From an uncultured Bacteroidota bacterium (GTDB lineage Bacteria > Bacteroidota > Bacteroidia > Flavobacteriales_D > Sanyastnellaceae): a stretch of 64,000 bases of DNA. Within the stretch, counting starts at the first letter, position 1. Every line of letters starts with the position of its first letter. The notes under the pieces are model-generated. The model was not told the origin of the DNA, made no database searches, and saw nothing but the letters and a program-made list of their open reading frames with translations. Location: contig CAIZGX010000064.1 of the NCBI GenBank assembly GCA_903932685.1, positions 1-64,000 on the forward strand, given 5' to 3'. Below are positions 19,687-28,816 of this stretch, one piece after another. The translations under genes and the position numbers were made by a program.

Positions 19687-21999
19687 ATGCGTTTCCGCCT
19701 TATCCTTTTCTTAACAATTCTTGCGACTTCGCTTTCGGCGCAGACATTAAAAGTTCGCATTTTCGACGAAACCTCTCGCGAGCCGTTGCCCGGTGCAATG
19801 GTATTTTCAAACAGAGTGACCATTGGTGTTACCGATCTTTCAGGAACTTCCAAATTGAATAAAGCAGATATCCTCGATTCAATAAGCATTCTGCATATTG
19901 GTCATTCAGACAGCACATTCGCAATAACGAATGACATGTATGAAAAGGGGGTGACTATCTTCTTGAAAGCTCAGAGTTCTTCAACCGGAACCGTTGTTAT
20001 TGGCTCTTCGCGCTACTTGCAAGCGCTCGAATTGCAAACGCTCAGTATCGACGTTATCAAAGCAACTGAACTTATTCAGCGTATTACTCCTGATTTGGCG
20101 AAGGCAGCAGAGCGACTTCCAGGGCTTACGATTATAGACGGACAAGCGAGTATTCGCGGGGGAAGTGGATATGCCTTCGGAGCAGGAACTCGCGTGCTGC
20201 TTATTGTAGACAATCAGCCACTCATAACAGCAGATCGCAACGACATTAAATGGAACTATGTTCCACTTGAATTGGCTGAACAAATTGAAGTGGTGAAAGG
20301 CGCGTCGTCTGTGCAATACGGAAGCGCTGCGTTAAACGGAGTAATACATGTCCGCACGGCCTATCCTGGAAAAGAACCTGAAACATTTGTTTCGACGTTT
20401 GGAACGACATACGACAAACCGCGCGACGCATCTATGGCATGGTGGACAGGCAATCGCATACCCTATCAAAGCGGTTTGCAGTTTCGTCACAAAGAACGTT
20501 TGAAGAACGGAATTGATTTCGTTATAGGTGGAAATGTATTGCGCAGTGTGGGTTGGTTAAATGGCGAATACGAAGACCGCGAACGCATTTCTTTTCGAAC
20601 AAGAAAAATCTGGAAGAATGGAAGAAGAAGTGCAGGTTTAGATGGAAACATCATGCATCAAAAACAAGGATTCTTTTTTATGTGGAAGGGAACCGGAACG
20701 GATTCTTATTTACCATACAGCACGACGACTCTTTTAAACTTAAACGACCTCTGGGCCAACATTGATCCGTGGTTCACAGCCTTCGATAAAAAAGCGAACA
20801 AGCACACCCTTCGTGGAAGATATTACTACACGCTTCAAGTGGGAGGAAAAGACTGGTATCCGGCTACTAACTTAATTAGTACTGAATACCAATTTCAACA
20901 CAACACCCAATCGAAAGGGACTTTAGTGACTGGATTAACCGGCACGCAATTCTTCTTCGATGATGGCGGTTTAGGTGGAAGGCATGCAGGAAATTTCGCA
21001 GGAGCTTATGTGCAGTTCGATCAGCCCTGGAAGAAATTTCAATTCAGCGCAGGAGCACGCATGGAACTGTTCCGTTTAGACGCTATGGTTGTGCGTTCTA
21101 TGCCCGTAGGAAGAGCGGGTATTAATTATGAAGCTGGCAAGAACACTTTCCTTCGCGCTTCGTTCGGACAAGGCTTCCGTTTCCCTTCTCCAGTTGAACG
21201 CTTCGTAAATACCAATCTCGACATCATTCGCATTTATCCTAATCCCAATCTGCTTCCAGAACAAGGATGGGGTGCGGAAATTGGCGTGAAACAGAAAATA
21301 AAAATAGGAGAATGGAATGCATCAGCTGACGCGGCTTTGTTCTTGACCCGCTACAAAAACTTACTTGAATTTTCGTTTGATCAATGGGGATTGCCTACCG
21401 ACCCTTTGTTCGGATTTGGATTTAAGAGTATAAACATTACTGAAGCACAAATCGGAGGTATTGAACTTGCGCTAAATGGCGACAGCTACATTGGTGATTG
21501 GAAAGTTAATCTCGGTGGAGGATATACGTATATCTGTCCGGTTGACATGAACATTGCACCTGAATTGAAATCACTTCTCCCCTATGCAAAATACGCCGTG
21601 CAATCCTTCGCATCCGACGAACGCGGCGCAGGAACGCCTATCTTGAAGTATCGCTACCGCCACATGGGCAAGTTCAACATTGACGCACAATCTCCGGAAG
21701 GGTTCACCATTGGCGCGGGAATAAGAGCCTACAGTTACATGGAGAAAGTCGATTCTATTTTCGAAATCTTCGTTCCAGGCTTGGCACAATTCAGAAAAGA
21801 CTTCAGTGGACCTTCGGCCATCATAGATCTTCGCGGTGGATACATTAAGAACGGCCATCGCTTCACCCTTCAGATTACCAACATCACCAACGCCTTCGTA
21901 ACCATTCGTCCTGCGAAGCCAGAGGCTCCGAGAGGGTTTATGTTTCAATATGCCTTAACGCTTAACAGGAAGAAGTCTAAATCAGAGATTCGCACTTAA
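19687..21999 (+). CDS. TonB-dependent outer-membrane receptor
   Basis: A 770-aa outer-membrane receptor. The signal peptide MRFRLILFLTILATSLSAQ is followed by a carboxypeptidase-regulatory-like beta domain (about 20-100), the plug (about 115-225, with IRGGSGYAFG, VLLIVDNQPLI and EVVKGASSVQYGSAALNGVI) and a beta-barrel ending in an aromatic-rich strand (MFQYALTLNRKK). Such receptors import siderophores, vitamins or glycans using TonB energy. No partner lipoprotein (SusD-type) or binding protein is adjacent, so the substrate is unknown. Length is normal. Confidence 0.93.
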   Translation: MRFRLILFLTILATSLSAQTLKVRIFDETSREPLPGAMVFSNRVTIGVTDLSGTSKLNKADILDSISILHIGHSDSTFAITNDMYEKGVTIFLKAQSSSTGTVVIGSSRYLQALELQTLSIDVIKATELIQRITPDLAKAAERLPGLTIIDGQASIRGGSGYAFGAGTRVLLIVDNQPLITADRNDIKWNYVPLELAEQIEVVKGASSVQYGSAALNGVIHVRTAYPGKEPETFVSTFGTTYDKPRDASMAWWTGNRIPYQSGLQFRHKERLKNGIDFVIGGNVLRSVGWLNGEYEDRERISFRTRKIWKNGRRSAGLDGNIMHQKQGFFFMWKGTGTDSYLPYSTTTLLNLNDLWANIDPWFTAFDKKANKHTLRGRYYYTLQVGGKDWYPATNLISTEYQFQHNTQSKGTLVTGLTGTQFFFDDGGLGGRHAGNFAGAYVQFDQPWKKFQFSAGARMELFRLDAMVVRSMPVGRAGINYEAGKNTFLRASFGQGFRFPSPVERFVNTNLDIIRIYPNPNLLPEQGWGAEIGVKQKIKIGEWNASADAALFLTRYKNLLEFSFDQWGLPTDPLFGFGFKSINITEAQIGGIELALNGDSYIGDWKVNLGGGYTYICPVDMNIAPELKSLLPYAKYAVQSFASDERGAGTPILKYRYRHMGKFNIDAQSPEGFTIGAGIRAYSYMEKVDSIFEIFVPGLAQFRKDFSGPSAIIDLRGGYIKNGHRFTLQITNITNAFVTIRPAKPEAPRGFMFQYALTLNRKKSKSEIRT

Positions 22000-22004
22000 G
22001 CGTT

Positions 22005-22194
22005 AGATACTTCGTAAGATGTTTCACAAGATTCTGCGAAAGAAGCTTCGCTAGATAATTGCTTGCCGAAGGCATCTTTTGGAAAATCTTGTGCTACATC
22101 TTTTAAAAAATCGTTTGTAACATCTTGTACTACATCTTTTGAAAAATCTTACGAAGTATCTTACGAAGTATCTTGTGAAACATCTTTCGAAGAA
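22005..22194. repeat. Mini-palindrome array, AGA then TCT separator
   Basis: This fills the gap between the TonB receptor gene and tdk. In the left part TACTTCGTA, TGTTTCACA and TTCTGCGAA follow AGA. In the right part TGTGCTACA, TGTACTACA, TACGAAGTA (twice), TGTGAAACA and TTCGAAGAA follow TCT. It is the same separator class as 8993-9262. It ends 17 nt before the tdk start. Confidence 0.75.
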
Positions 22195-22197
22195 TTG

Positions 22198-22205
22198 TAT
22201 CTTTG
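22198..22205 (+). promoter_or_regulatory. Candidate -7 box of tdk
   Basis: TATCTTTG matches TAnnTTTG, 6 nt before the tdk ATG and directly after the palindrome array. Confidence 0.45.
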
Positions 22206-22211
22206 ACTCCC

Positions 22212-22787
22212 ATGTTTTTAGAAAACACCGTAAATAGAGGAAGAAGCGCCGGCTGGATTGAAGTCGTGTGTGGAAGTATGTTTTCTGGAAAAACGGAAGA
22301 GTTAATTCGTCGTTTAAGACGCGCGGAATTCGCGAAAATGAACGTAGAAATTTTCAAACCGAAATTAGATGTTCGCTACAGCGAAGAGGAAGTGGTGAGT
22401 CATGTGGGAACAACTATTCGATCTACGCCTGTTGAACATTCATCTCAAATTTTATTGCTTGCTTCGACTGCAGAAGTGATTGGTATTGATGAAGCACAAT
22501 TCTTCGACGATGGACTTCCGGAAGTGTGCAATCAGTTGGCGAACATGGGTGTTCGCGTTATTGTTGCGGGATTAGACATGGATTATACGGGCAAGCCTTT
22601 CGGACCTATGCCGCATTTGTTAGCCATTGCTGAATATGTGACGAAGGTTCATGCTATCTGTGTTGAAACAGGTCAATTGGCGCATTACTCGCACAGAATT
22701 ATTGAAGGCGACAAACAAGTTCAATTGGGTGAAAAGGAATCGTACGTTCCGCTTTCACGAGCTGCGTTTGTTAAGAAGCAGAAATAA
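22212..22787 (+). CDS. tdk: Thymidine kinase
   Basis: A 191-aa type II thymidine kinase that phosphorylates thymidine for salvage. The start [19 protein letters not shown] at 22212 is the first ATG in frame. The P-loop [14 protein letters not shown] is at about residue 24, the Walker B-like IDEAQFF at about 95, and the lasso region follows [12 protein letters not shown]. The usual paired zinc cysteines of the C-terminal half are reduced to one ([15 protein letters not shown]), as I recall for many Bacteroidota enzymes. The 3' end overlaps the convergent alaS by 17 nt. Confidence 0.94.
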   Translation: MFLENTVNRGRSAGWIEVVCGSMFSGKTEELIRRLRRAEFAKMNVEIFKPKLDVRYSEEEVVSHVGTTIRSTPVEHSSQILLLASTAEVIGIDEAQFFDDGLPEVCNQLANMGVRVIVAGLDMDYTGKPFGPMPHLLAIAEYVTKVHAICVETGQLAHYSHRIIEGDKQVQLGEKESYVPLSRAAFVKKQK

Positions 22788-25380
22788 AATCATTTGCCAA
22801 TTGCAAAGCCGCCGGCAATCCTGCTTCATCGCTTCCTCCAGCGGTTGCGAAGAACGGCTGTCCGCCCCCGCCTCCTTTAATGGCTTTCGCCCATTCACGA
22901 ACGAGTTGACCCGCATTCCATTTTTTATCGTTCACCAACGAATCGCTTAGAGCCAATGAAATTGTTGGCTTACCAGCAGAAACATTCGCCAATAAAATGA
23001 ATGCATTTGGAATTTCTGATTTCAATTGGAAACAAATATCCTTGATCGCATTAGCGTCTAAATCTACTTGATCAATCAAGACACTCATTCCATTTTTCTC
23101 TGTGAACTTCTCCTTCAACACGCCTTTCATTTGCATGGCTTTTTCGTGCTTCAAAGCGTCCAATTCTTTTTCCAACAAAGAAAATTTGCTTAGTAAATCT
23201 TCTACTGCCTTGCTTGCGTTTTTGTTTTTCACCAACGAACGAACCGCTTCCAGTTCGTTGCGTTCTTCTTCCAACAACGCATCTACCGCATCGGCTGTAA
23301 TGGCTTCAATTCTTCGAATACCCGCAGCAACCGCAGCTTCCGATGTTATCTGGAATGAACGAATATCGCTGGTCTTCTGAACGTGCGTTCCTCCGCACAA
23401 TTCAACGCTGTTTCCGAATTGAATAACACGAACCGTTGACCCGTATTTTTCACCAAACAACATCATGGCACCTTGTGCTTTCGCCTCGTCCATGGTTGCG
23501 TTTCTATTTTCATTCAATGGGAAAGCTGCACGAATGCGGCTGTTCACCAATTGCTCTACTTGCTTCAATTCGTCGTCGGTCATTTTCGCGAAATGCGAAA
23601 AGTCGAAACGCAAATAATCAGCATTCACCAACGATCCTTTTTGCTCTACGTGCGTTCCCAACACCTCGCGCAATGCCTCGTGTAGCAGGTGCGTTACGCT
23701 GTGATTACGTTGTGAGCTTTCACGCTTCGTGCGATCTACAACCGCAGTAAAAGTTGCGTTCACATTCTCTGGAAGTTGCTCTACAAAATGAACACTTAGG
23801 TTGTTTTCTTTCTTGGTGTCTATAACAGCAATGCTCTCGTTTATGGTTTTCAAAACTCCCGTGTCTCCCACTTGTCCTCCGCCTTCAGCGTAGAACGGAG
23901 TATTGCTCAACACCAATTGAAAACTCTCTTTTCCTTTCGCTTTAATCTTTCTGTATTTCAGAATTTTCGTTTCGCATTCCAACGAATCGTATCCAACAAA
24001 TGTCGGATCTCCTGCTTGCAATTCAACCCAGTCGTCCGTCTCTAATTTCGTAGCACTGCGACTGCGTTCTTTTTGCTTGGCCAATTCTTCTTCGAATCCT
24101 GCAGCATCGACTCCCACTCCCTTTTCAGAAGCAATTAACGAGGTTAAATCGAAGGGGAATCCGAAGGTGTCGTACAATTCAAAAACTGTTTTTCCATCTA
24201 GCACTTCCGCACCTTTGCTTAAGTGATCATCTAACAATTGAATGCCTTTGTCGAGTGTGCGCAAGAAGCTTTCTTCTTCCTCACGAATCACACGCTTCAC
24301 TAAATCTTTGTTGGAAACAATTTCAGGGAAGAAACCGCCCATTTCTGCTGCAAGGACATCTACCAATTCAAAAATGAATGGATCCTTTCTGTTCAGGAAA
24401 CTATATCCGTAACGAATGGCTCTGCGCAAGATTCTTCGGATCACATATCCCGCTCCACCGCTTGCAGGAAGTTGTCCGTCTGCAATGGTAAACGACACCG
24501 CGCGAACGTGGTCTGCAATAACGCGAATGGCAATGTCTTGTTTGGAATCGCTACGTGTATAAGCCACACCCGATGTTTTCGAAATGCGCTCAATCAACGG
24601 CGAGAAGACATCGGTGTCGTAGTTCGATTGTTTGCCTTGAAGGGCAACACACAAACGTTCGAAGCCCATTCCGGTATCTACGTGTTTGTTTGGAAGGGGC
24701 TCTAACTCTCCGCTTGATTTGCGATTGAATTGCATGAACACGTTGTTCCAAATTTCAATCACTTGCGGATGGCTATCGTTCACCAATATTTTTCCATCGA
24801 CTTTCGCACGCTCTTCGTCGGTACGAATGTCAATGTGAATTTCGCTACACGGACCGCAAGGACCCGTTTCGCCCATTTCCCAAAAATTGTCTTTTTTATT
24901 TCCTTTTAAAATTCTGTCTTCCGCAATGCAGCGTTTCCAGATGTCGAAAGCCTCTTGATCGAATTCCAATCCTTCTTTTTCATCACCTTCGAAGACGGTC
25001 ACATACAATCTGTCTTTTGGAAGTTTGTACACTTCGGTTAACAGCTCCCATGCCCAGGTAATGGCCTCTTCCTTGAAATAATCTCCGAACGACCAGTTGC
25101 CCAACATTTCGAACATGGTGTGGTGGTAGGTATCTACGCCTACCTCTTCCAAGTCGTTGTGCTTTCCGCTAACGCGAAGACACTTCTGAGAGTTCGCAAT
25201 GCGCTTGTGCTCTATGGTGCCGTGGCCTAGAAATAAATCTTTGAACTGATTCATTCCGGCGTTGGTGAACATAAGCGTTGGATCGCCCTTCACCACAATG
25301 GGTGCCGACGAAACAATGTGGTGACCTTTCGATTTAAAAAAGTCTAAAAAGGTTTGGCGAATCTCTTGAGCTGTCATCAT
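22771..25380 (-). CDS. alaS: Alanyl-tRNA synthetase
   Basis: An 869-aa enzyme that charges tRNA-Ala. The start at 25380 ([20 protein letters not shown]) is chosen over an upstream ATG at 25491, which would run through the divergent gene. Catalytic class II motifs lie in the first 450 residues, followed by the editing domain with the zinc motif [11 protein letters not shown] and [12 protein letters not shown]. The C-terminal C-Ala domain has the Gly-rich [16 protein letters not shown]. Length is normal. It is convergent with tdk and divergent from the M23 peptidase. Confidence 0.97.
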   Translation of the reverse strand: MMTAQEIRQTFLDFFKSKGHHIVSSAPIVVKGDPTLMFTNAGMNQFKDLFLGHGTIEHKRIANSQKCLRVSGKHNDLEEVGVDTYHHTMFEMLGNWSFGDYFKEEAITWAWELLTEVYKLPKDRLYVTVFEGDEKEGLEFDQEAFDIWKRCIAEDRILKGNKKDNFWEMGETGPCGPCSEIHIDIRTDEERAKVDGKILVNDSHPQVIEIWNNVFMQFNRKSSGELEPLPNKHVDTGMGFERLCVALQGKQSNYDTDVFSPLIERISKTSGVAYTRSDSKQDIAIRVIADHVRAVSFTIADGQLPASGGAGYVIRRILRRAIRYGYSFLNRKDPFIFELVDVLAAEMGGFFPEIVSNKDLVKRVIREEEESFLRTLDKGIQLLDDHLSKGAEVLDGKTVFELYDTFGFPFDLTSLIASEKGVGVDAAGFEEELAKQKERSRSATKLETDDWVELQAGDPTFVGYDSLECETKILKYRKIKAKGKESFQLVLSNTPFYAEGGGQVGDTGVLKTINESIAVIDTKKENNLSVHFVEQLPENVNATFTAVVDRTKRESSQRNHSVTHLLHEALREVLGTHVEQKGSLVNADYLRFDFSHFAKMTDDELKQVEQLVNSRIRAAFPLNENRNATMDEAKAQGAMMLFGEKYGSTVRVIQFGNSVELCGGTHVQKTSDIRSFQITSEAAVAAGIRRIEAITADAVDALLEEERNELEAVRSLVKNKNASKAVEDLLSKFSLLEKELDALKHEKAMQMKGVLKEKFTEKNGMSVLIDQVDLDANAIKDICFQLKSEIPNAFILLANVSAGKPTISLALSDSLVNDKKWNAGQLVREWAKAIKGGGGGQPFFATAGGSDEAGLPAALQLANDFISAS

Positions 25381-25385
25381 GCGCG

Positions 25386-25393
25386 CAAATTTA
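25386..25393 (-). promoter_or_regulatory. Candidate -7 box of alaS
   Basis: Reads TAAATTTG on the minus strand, a match to TAnnTTTG, 5 nt before the alaS start. A near match, TAAATTCG at 25431-25438, faces the M23 gene 6 nt before its ATG, so the 64-nt gap may hold two back-to-back promoters. Confidence 0.45.
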
Positions 25394-25444
25394 CATCTCA
25401 CAAGGGAAGAAGCGATTAAAAAAAGTAACGTAAATTCGCAAGGC

Positions 25445-26404
25445 ATGAAGAAATTCAAGTACAAATACATCTTCAATCCGAATACCCTCAATTACGAGGC
25501 TATAACTTATACCATTCGGGATTACGCTTGGATTGTCACGCGCTATTTGCTTGCAGGCGTGGTATTGGGTGGTATTGGTATTGTACTTTATGCGTCTTTC
25601 TTCAAAGACCCTGAGACTGATCAGCTCGAGAAAAAGATTAATTATCTGGAAACGCAAATTGAAACGTTCAACCGTAAGATTGACACCTTGGAATTGTTTG
25701 CCACAGATCTAGAACGAAGAGATGAAAATGTGTATCGTTCTATCTTCGGAGCTGAGCCATACGCCCGCAAGTTCACAGGGCTTTCATCAAAAACACACAA
25801 CGACTTCGCTACTGATAAAGACGTTGAAGAAACGTTGTTTCGTATTCGCAAACTGCAAGACATGTTCGTGAGTCAGAGTAAGTCCTACGAAGAAATTTAT
25901 TCGTTGGCACGCGGACAAGACGCCATGCTTCAGAGCATTCCTGCCATTCAACCTATTTCAAACAAAGACTTGGAGCGTATCTCTTCCGGATTCGGATATC
26001 GTATTCACCCCATTTACAAAGTGGCTAAACTTCACACTGGATTGGATTTCACAGCCGACATTGGAACTGAAATTTATGCCACCGGAGACGGCGTTGTTGA
26101 AAAAACGGAAAGTATTTATACGGGGTATGGAAATAACGCTGTAATCCAGCATGGATACGGGTATCAGTCGCTTTATGCTCACATGAGTAAAATCCTTGTT
26201 AGACAAGGCGAAAAAGTCCGAAGAGGTCAATTGATAGGGCTTGTAGGCAATACGGGGGCATCTACGGGTCCGCACTTGCATTATGAAGTTATTAGAAACG
26301 GTCAAAAAGTAGATCCGGCGTTTTACTTTTACAACGACATTACGCCAGAGCAGTACGAAGAGGTATTGCAGCGTGCTGCCAATGCCAACCAAAGTTTCGA
26401 CTAA
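25445..26404 (+). CDS. M23 family metallopeptidase, membrane-anchored
   Basis: A 319-aa cell-envelope protein. One transmembrane helix (about 32-54; LLAGVVLGGIGIVLYASFF) is followed by a coiled coil (about 60-90) and a LytM/M23 domain at the C-terminus. The zinc ligands HTGLDFTAD and HLHYEV and the YAHMS segment are all present, so the domain looks catalytically competent and is expected to cut peptidoglycan cross-links. The start at 25445 avoids overlap with alaS. It precedes the MerR-type gene by 2 nt. Confidence 0.92.
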   Translation: MKKFKYKYIFNPNTLNYEAITYTIRDYAWIVTRYLLAGVVLGGIGIVLYASFFKDPETDQLEKKINYLETQIETFNRKIDTLELFATDLERRDENVYRSIFGAEPYARKFTGLSSKTHNDFATDKDVEETLFRIRKLQDMFVSQSKSYEEIYSLARGQDAMLQSIPAIQPISNKDLERISSGFGYRIHPIYKVAKLHTGLDFTADIGTEIYATGDGVVEKTESIYTGYGNNAVIQHGYGYQSLYAHMSKILVRQGEKVRRGQLIGLVGNTGASTGPHLHYEVIRNGQKVDPAFYFYNDITPEQYEEVLQRAANANQSFD

Positions 26405-26406
26405 TT

Positions 26407-26736
26407 ATGTCTAAGACCTTCGAAATAGAAAAAATTTATTTTAGCATCTCTGAGGTTGCTGAAATGTTCGATGTGAATGCTTCTCTTCTTCGTTTTTGGG
26501 AAAAAGAATTTCCGCAATTGCAACCGCGCAAGAACAGCAAGGGCAATCGTATTTATTCCAAGAAAGACATTGAGTTGTTCAAGAAGATTCACGAATTGGT
26601 GCGTGTGCAAGGATTCACGCTGGAAGGCGCTAAGAATGCGCTTCGTCAGAAAGTAAACGAGACCGATGGAGCCGCTATTCAAGCGCGTTTAATTCGCGTT
26701 CGTTCTGAATTAGTGAGTATTTTAAGCAGTTTGTAA
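26407..26736 (+). CDS. MerR-family transcriptional regulator
   Basis: A 109-aa regulator with an N-terminal MerR winged helix-turn-helix (about residues 9-75: FSISEVAEMFDVNASLLRFWEKEFPQL, then the wing NRIYSKKDIELFKKIH). There is no cysteine effector pocket and only a short C-terminal helix, so no ligand can be assigned. Homologues of this compact form are widespread in Bacteroidota. It sits 2 nt after the M23 peptidase gene and probably shares its transcript. Confidence 0.88.
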   Translation: MSKTFEIEKIYFSISEVAEMFDVNASLLRFWEKEFPQLQPRKNSKGNRIYSKKDIELFKKIHELVRVQGFTLEGAKNALRQKVNETDGAAIQARLIRVRSELVSILSSL

Positions 26737-26768
26737 AAACAAACGAACGCGTGGCTTGTTTCTAAGTC

Positions 26769-27050
26769 ATGTTATCTGAAACAGACATTGATCGAATCAT
26801 TGAAATGGCGTGGGAAGACCGCACGCCATTCGACGCTATTACCGCGCAGTTCGGCGTTAGCGAAGCAGAAGTTATTGCGCTTATGCGCAAAGAAATGAAG
26901 GCTACCTCCTTCCGCATGTGGCGCGCCCGTGTGCAAGGAAGAGCAACAAAACACGTGATGCTTCGGACAGAGTCGCTGAACGACGACAGTCGATTCAAAT
27001 GCACCCGCCAGCGAAGCGTTTCCAACAATAAAATTTCCAAAAGGAAATGA
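26769..27050 (+). CDS. TIGR03643 / DUF2805 family protein
   Basis: A 93-aa basic protein beginning MLSETDIDRIIEMAWEDRTPFDAI, which I recognise as the TIGR03643 (DUF2805) family of unknown function. The N-terminal half looks helix-turn-helix-like (IEMAWEDRTPFDAITAQFGVSEAEVIALM). The C-terminus is Arg/Lys-rich. It overlaps the photolyase-related gene by 4 nt (ATGA), and such pairing is common for this family, so a joint role in light response or DNA repair is plausible but unproven. Confidence 0.8.
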   Translation: MLSETDIDRIIEMAWEDRTPFDAITAQFGVSEAEVIALMRKEMKATSFRMWRARVQGRATKHVMLRTESLNDDSRFKCTRQRSVSNNKISKRK

Positions 27051-28501
27051 AGATAGGCTTGGTCTTTCCGCACCAACTGTTCGAAGAGCACGAACTCTTC
27101 CGTTCGTGCGATTGTCTTTTGCTTATTGAAGAACCACTCTTCTTTTCACAATACCCCTTCCACAAGAAAAAAATAATCTTGCATCGCGCAAGCATGAAAG
27201 CCTTTCTGGAAGAGCAATGCAGAACTTCTTCCAACTGGAAATACATTCCACACGACGAAGCCTCTTCCCTTCAAATTGAAAATGAATTGAAGTCTTTGCG
27301 GTCGACGGAATTGTTGTGGATCGACACGGTTGATTTCAACCTGGAAAAAAAAATAAACAAGTGGGCGCAACGATTAAGCCTTGCGACGAAGCGATTCGAT
27401 TCACCGAATTTTTACAATACAGAAGAAGAGTTGAAGGCGTACTTCAACAAGAAAAAATTCTTCTTGAATGACTTTTATATTCACGAAAGAAAGAAGCGAA
27501 AAATTCTATTGAGACCCAACGAAGAACCTGTTGGTGGCAAGTGGACTTTCGACACCGATAACCGCGCAAAAGCCCCGAAGGGCATGCAATTTCCAGAACC
27601 GTTTTCTTCAACACAAAATGAATTTGTTGTTGAAGCAACTGTCTACGTAGAAGCGCATTTCGCAAAGCACGTGGGCACGTCCGAGAACTTCATTTACGCC
27701 GTTACAAGAGACGAAGCGAAAGCGGCTTTGCGCTATTTCATTCAACATAAAATAAATGAATACGGCACCTACCAAGATGCCATTGTTCCGCAAGAAGCGT
27801 GGCTCTTTCATTCCATTATTTCTCCCTATTTAAACATAGGACTACTTACTCCGCAAGAGTGCGTTCAAGCGGCGTTAGATTCGAATGCCGGGATGAATAA
27901 TGTGGAAGGATTCGTGCGTCAGGTTTTGGGATGGCGCGAATTCATTCGTGCGGTGTATGTGTTGAAGGGCGTGCAAGAACGTACTTCGAATTTCTTTCAA
28001 CACAATCGAAAATTACCGAATGGGTTTTGGGAAGGAGAAACCGGTATTCGTCCCATTGACGACTGTTTGAAAGGCCTTCGTGAAAACGCGTATTCGCATC
28101 ACATTGAGCGATTAATGCTGTTGGGGAATTTCATGCTGTTGAGCGAAGTTCATCCGCATGAAGTGTACGAGTGGTTCATGACCTACTACATAGATGCTTA
28201 CGATTGGGTTATGGTTCCGAATGTATACGGTATGTCGCAGTTTGCAGACGGCGGGCTCATGAGCACGAAGCCGTACATGAGTGGTTCAAATTACATTTAT
28301 AAAATGAGCAACTACAAAAAGGGCGAGCCGTGGGAGAAGATTTGGGACGCGCTGTTTTGGAATTTCATTGAACGCAACACCCCTTTCCTTGCGAGGAATT
28401 ATCGCTTGAGTATGATGGTGGCTTTGCTGAACAAAATGGACGGGCAAAAAAAACAAGGGCACTTGGCCCTTGCTCAATCTTTTTTGAATAAAGAGAATTA
28501 A
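27047..28501 (+). CDS. Cryptochrome/photolyase-related flavoprotein (FeS-BCP group)
   Basis: A 484-aa member of the deoxyribodipyrimidine photolyase-related group (COG3046), which includes (6-4) photolyases such as PhrB. Seen are the N-terminal Rossmann part beginning MKIGLVFPHQLFEEH and the FAD-binding C-terminal half with FVRQVLGWREFIRAVY, AYSHHIERLMLLGNFMLL and the YDWVMVPNVYGMSQFADGG stretch. PhrB-type enzymes hold a 4Fe-4S cluster with four cysteines. Here only DDC (about residue 344) remains, and the segment MSNYKKGEPWEKIWDALFW has none. Either the cluster was lost or the protein works differently. It converges on a 51-aa CxxC gene. Confidence 0.88.
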   Translation: MKIGLVFPHQLFEEHELFRSCDCLLLIEEPLFFSQYPFHKKKIILHRASMKAFLEEQCRTSSNWKYIPHDEASSLQIENELKSLRSTELLWIDTVDFNLEKKINKWAQRLSLATKRFDSPNFYNTEEELKAYFNKKKFFLNDFYIHERKKRKILLRPNEEPVGGKWTFDTDNRAKAPKGMQFPEPFSSTQNEFVVEATVYVEAHFAKHVGTSENFIYAVTRDEAKAALRYFIQHKINEYGTYQDAIVPQEAWLFHSIISPYLNIGLLTPQECVQAALDSNAGMNNVEGFVRQVLGWREFIRAVYVLKGVQERTSNFFQHNRKLPNGFWEGETGIRPIDDCLKGLRENAYSHHIERLMLLGNFMLLSEVHPHEVYEWFMTYYIDAYDWVMVPNVYGMSQFADGGLMSTKPYMSGSNYIYKMSNYKKGEPWEKIWDALFWNFIERNTPFLARNYRLSMMVALLNKMDGQKKQGHLALAQSFLNKEN

Positions 28502-28653
28502 GATCCGCAGTACAGACAGCCTTCGTCGGCGTCTTCCATTTCACCTGTGCCGTGCACTAGGCGCTTCACTTCGTTTTCTACATCTGCTTCAGACCAGGTA
28601 GGATTTACCGCCTTAATGCGTGCTTTTAAGAATAAGTATTCGTTCGATTCCAT
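28498..28653 (-). CDS. Small 51-aa protein with C-terminal CxxC
   Basis: The minus-strand frame from ATG at 28653 to TAA at 28498-28500 encodes 51 residues starting MESNEYLFLKARIKAVNP and ending DEGCLYCGS. The middle is acidic and helical in character. The 3' end overlaps the convergent photolyase-like gene by 3 nt. I do not recognise the family. The clean CxxC at the extreme C-terminus suggests metal or redox binding. Coding is plausible from the sensible amino-acid mix but not proven. Confidence 0.55.
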   Translation of the reverse strand: MESNEYLFLKARIKAVNPTWSEADVENEVKRLVHGTGEMEDADEGCLYCGS

Positions 28654-28816
28654 AAGAGTGTTGTTTTGGTAAGAGGAAGTTACAAAGGTGAATATGAAGC
28701 CCGTGTTAAGTCGAATTGACTTACTAACACAGCTCGGTTCACGGACATCTATCTGCTGATTATCAACGAAAAAACCCGTGGATAATCTGTAACTTCGAAA
28801 TCCAAATTAGATTACC
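28654..28816. other. acs leader with two inverted repeats
   Basis: The gap before acs holds an interrupted hairpin built on GTGTTAAGTC and GACTTACTAACAC (about 28702-28730), and GATTATC paired with GATAATC (about 28758-28789). Both lie upstream of the acs start and could be regulatory RNA or protein sites. No known riboswitch was recognised. Confidence 0.3.
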
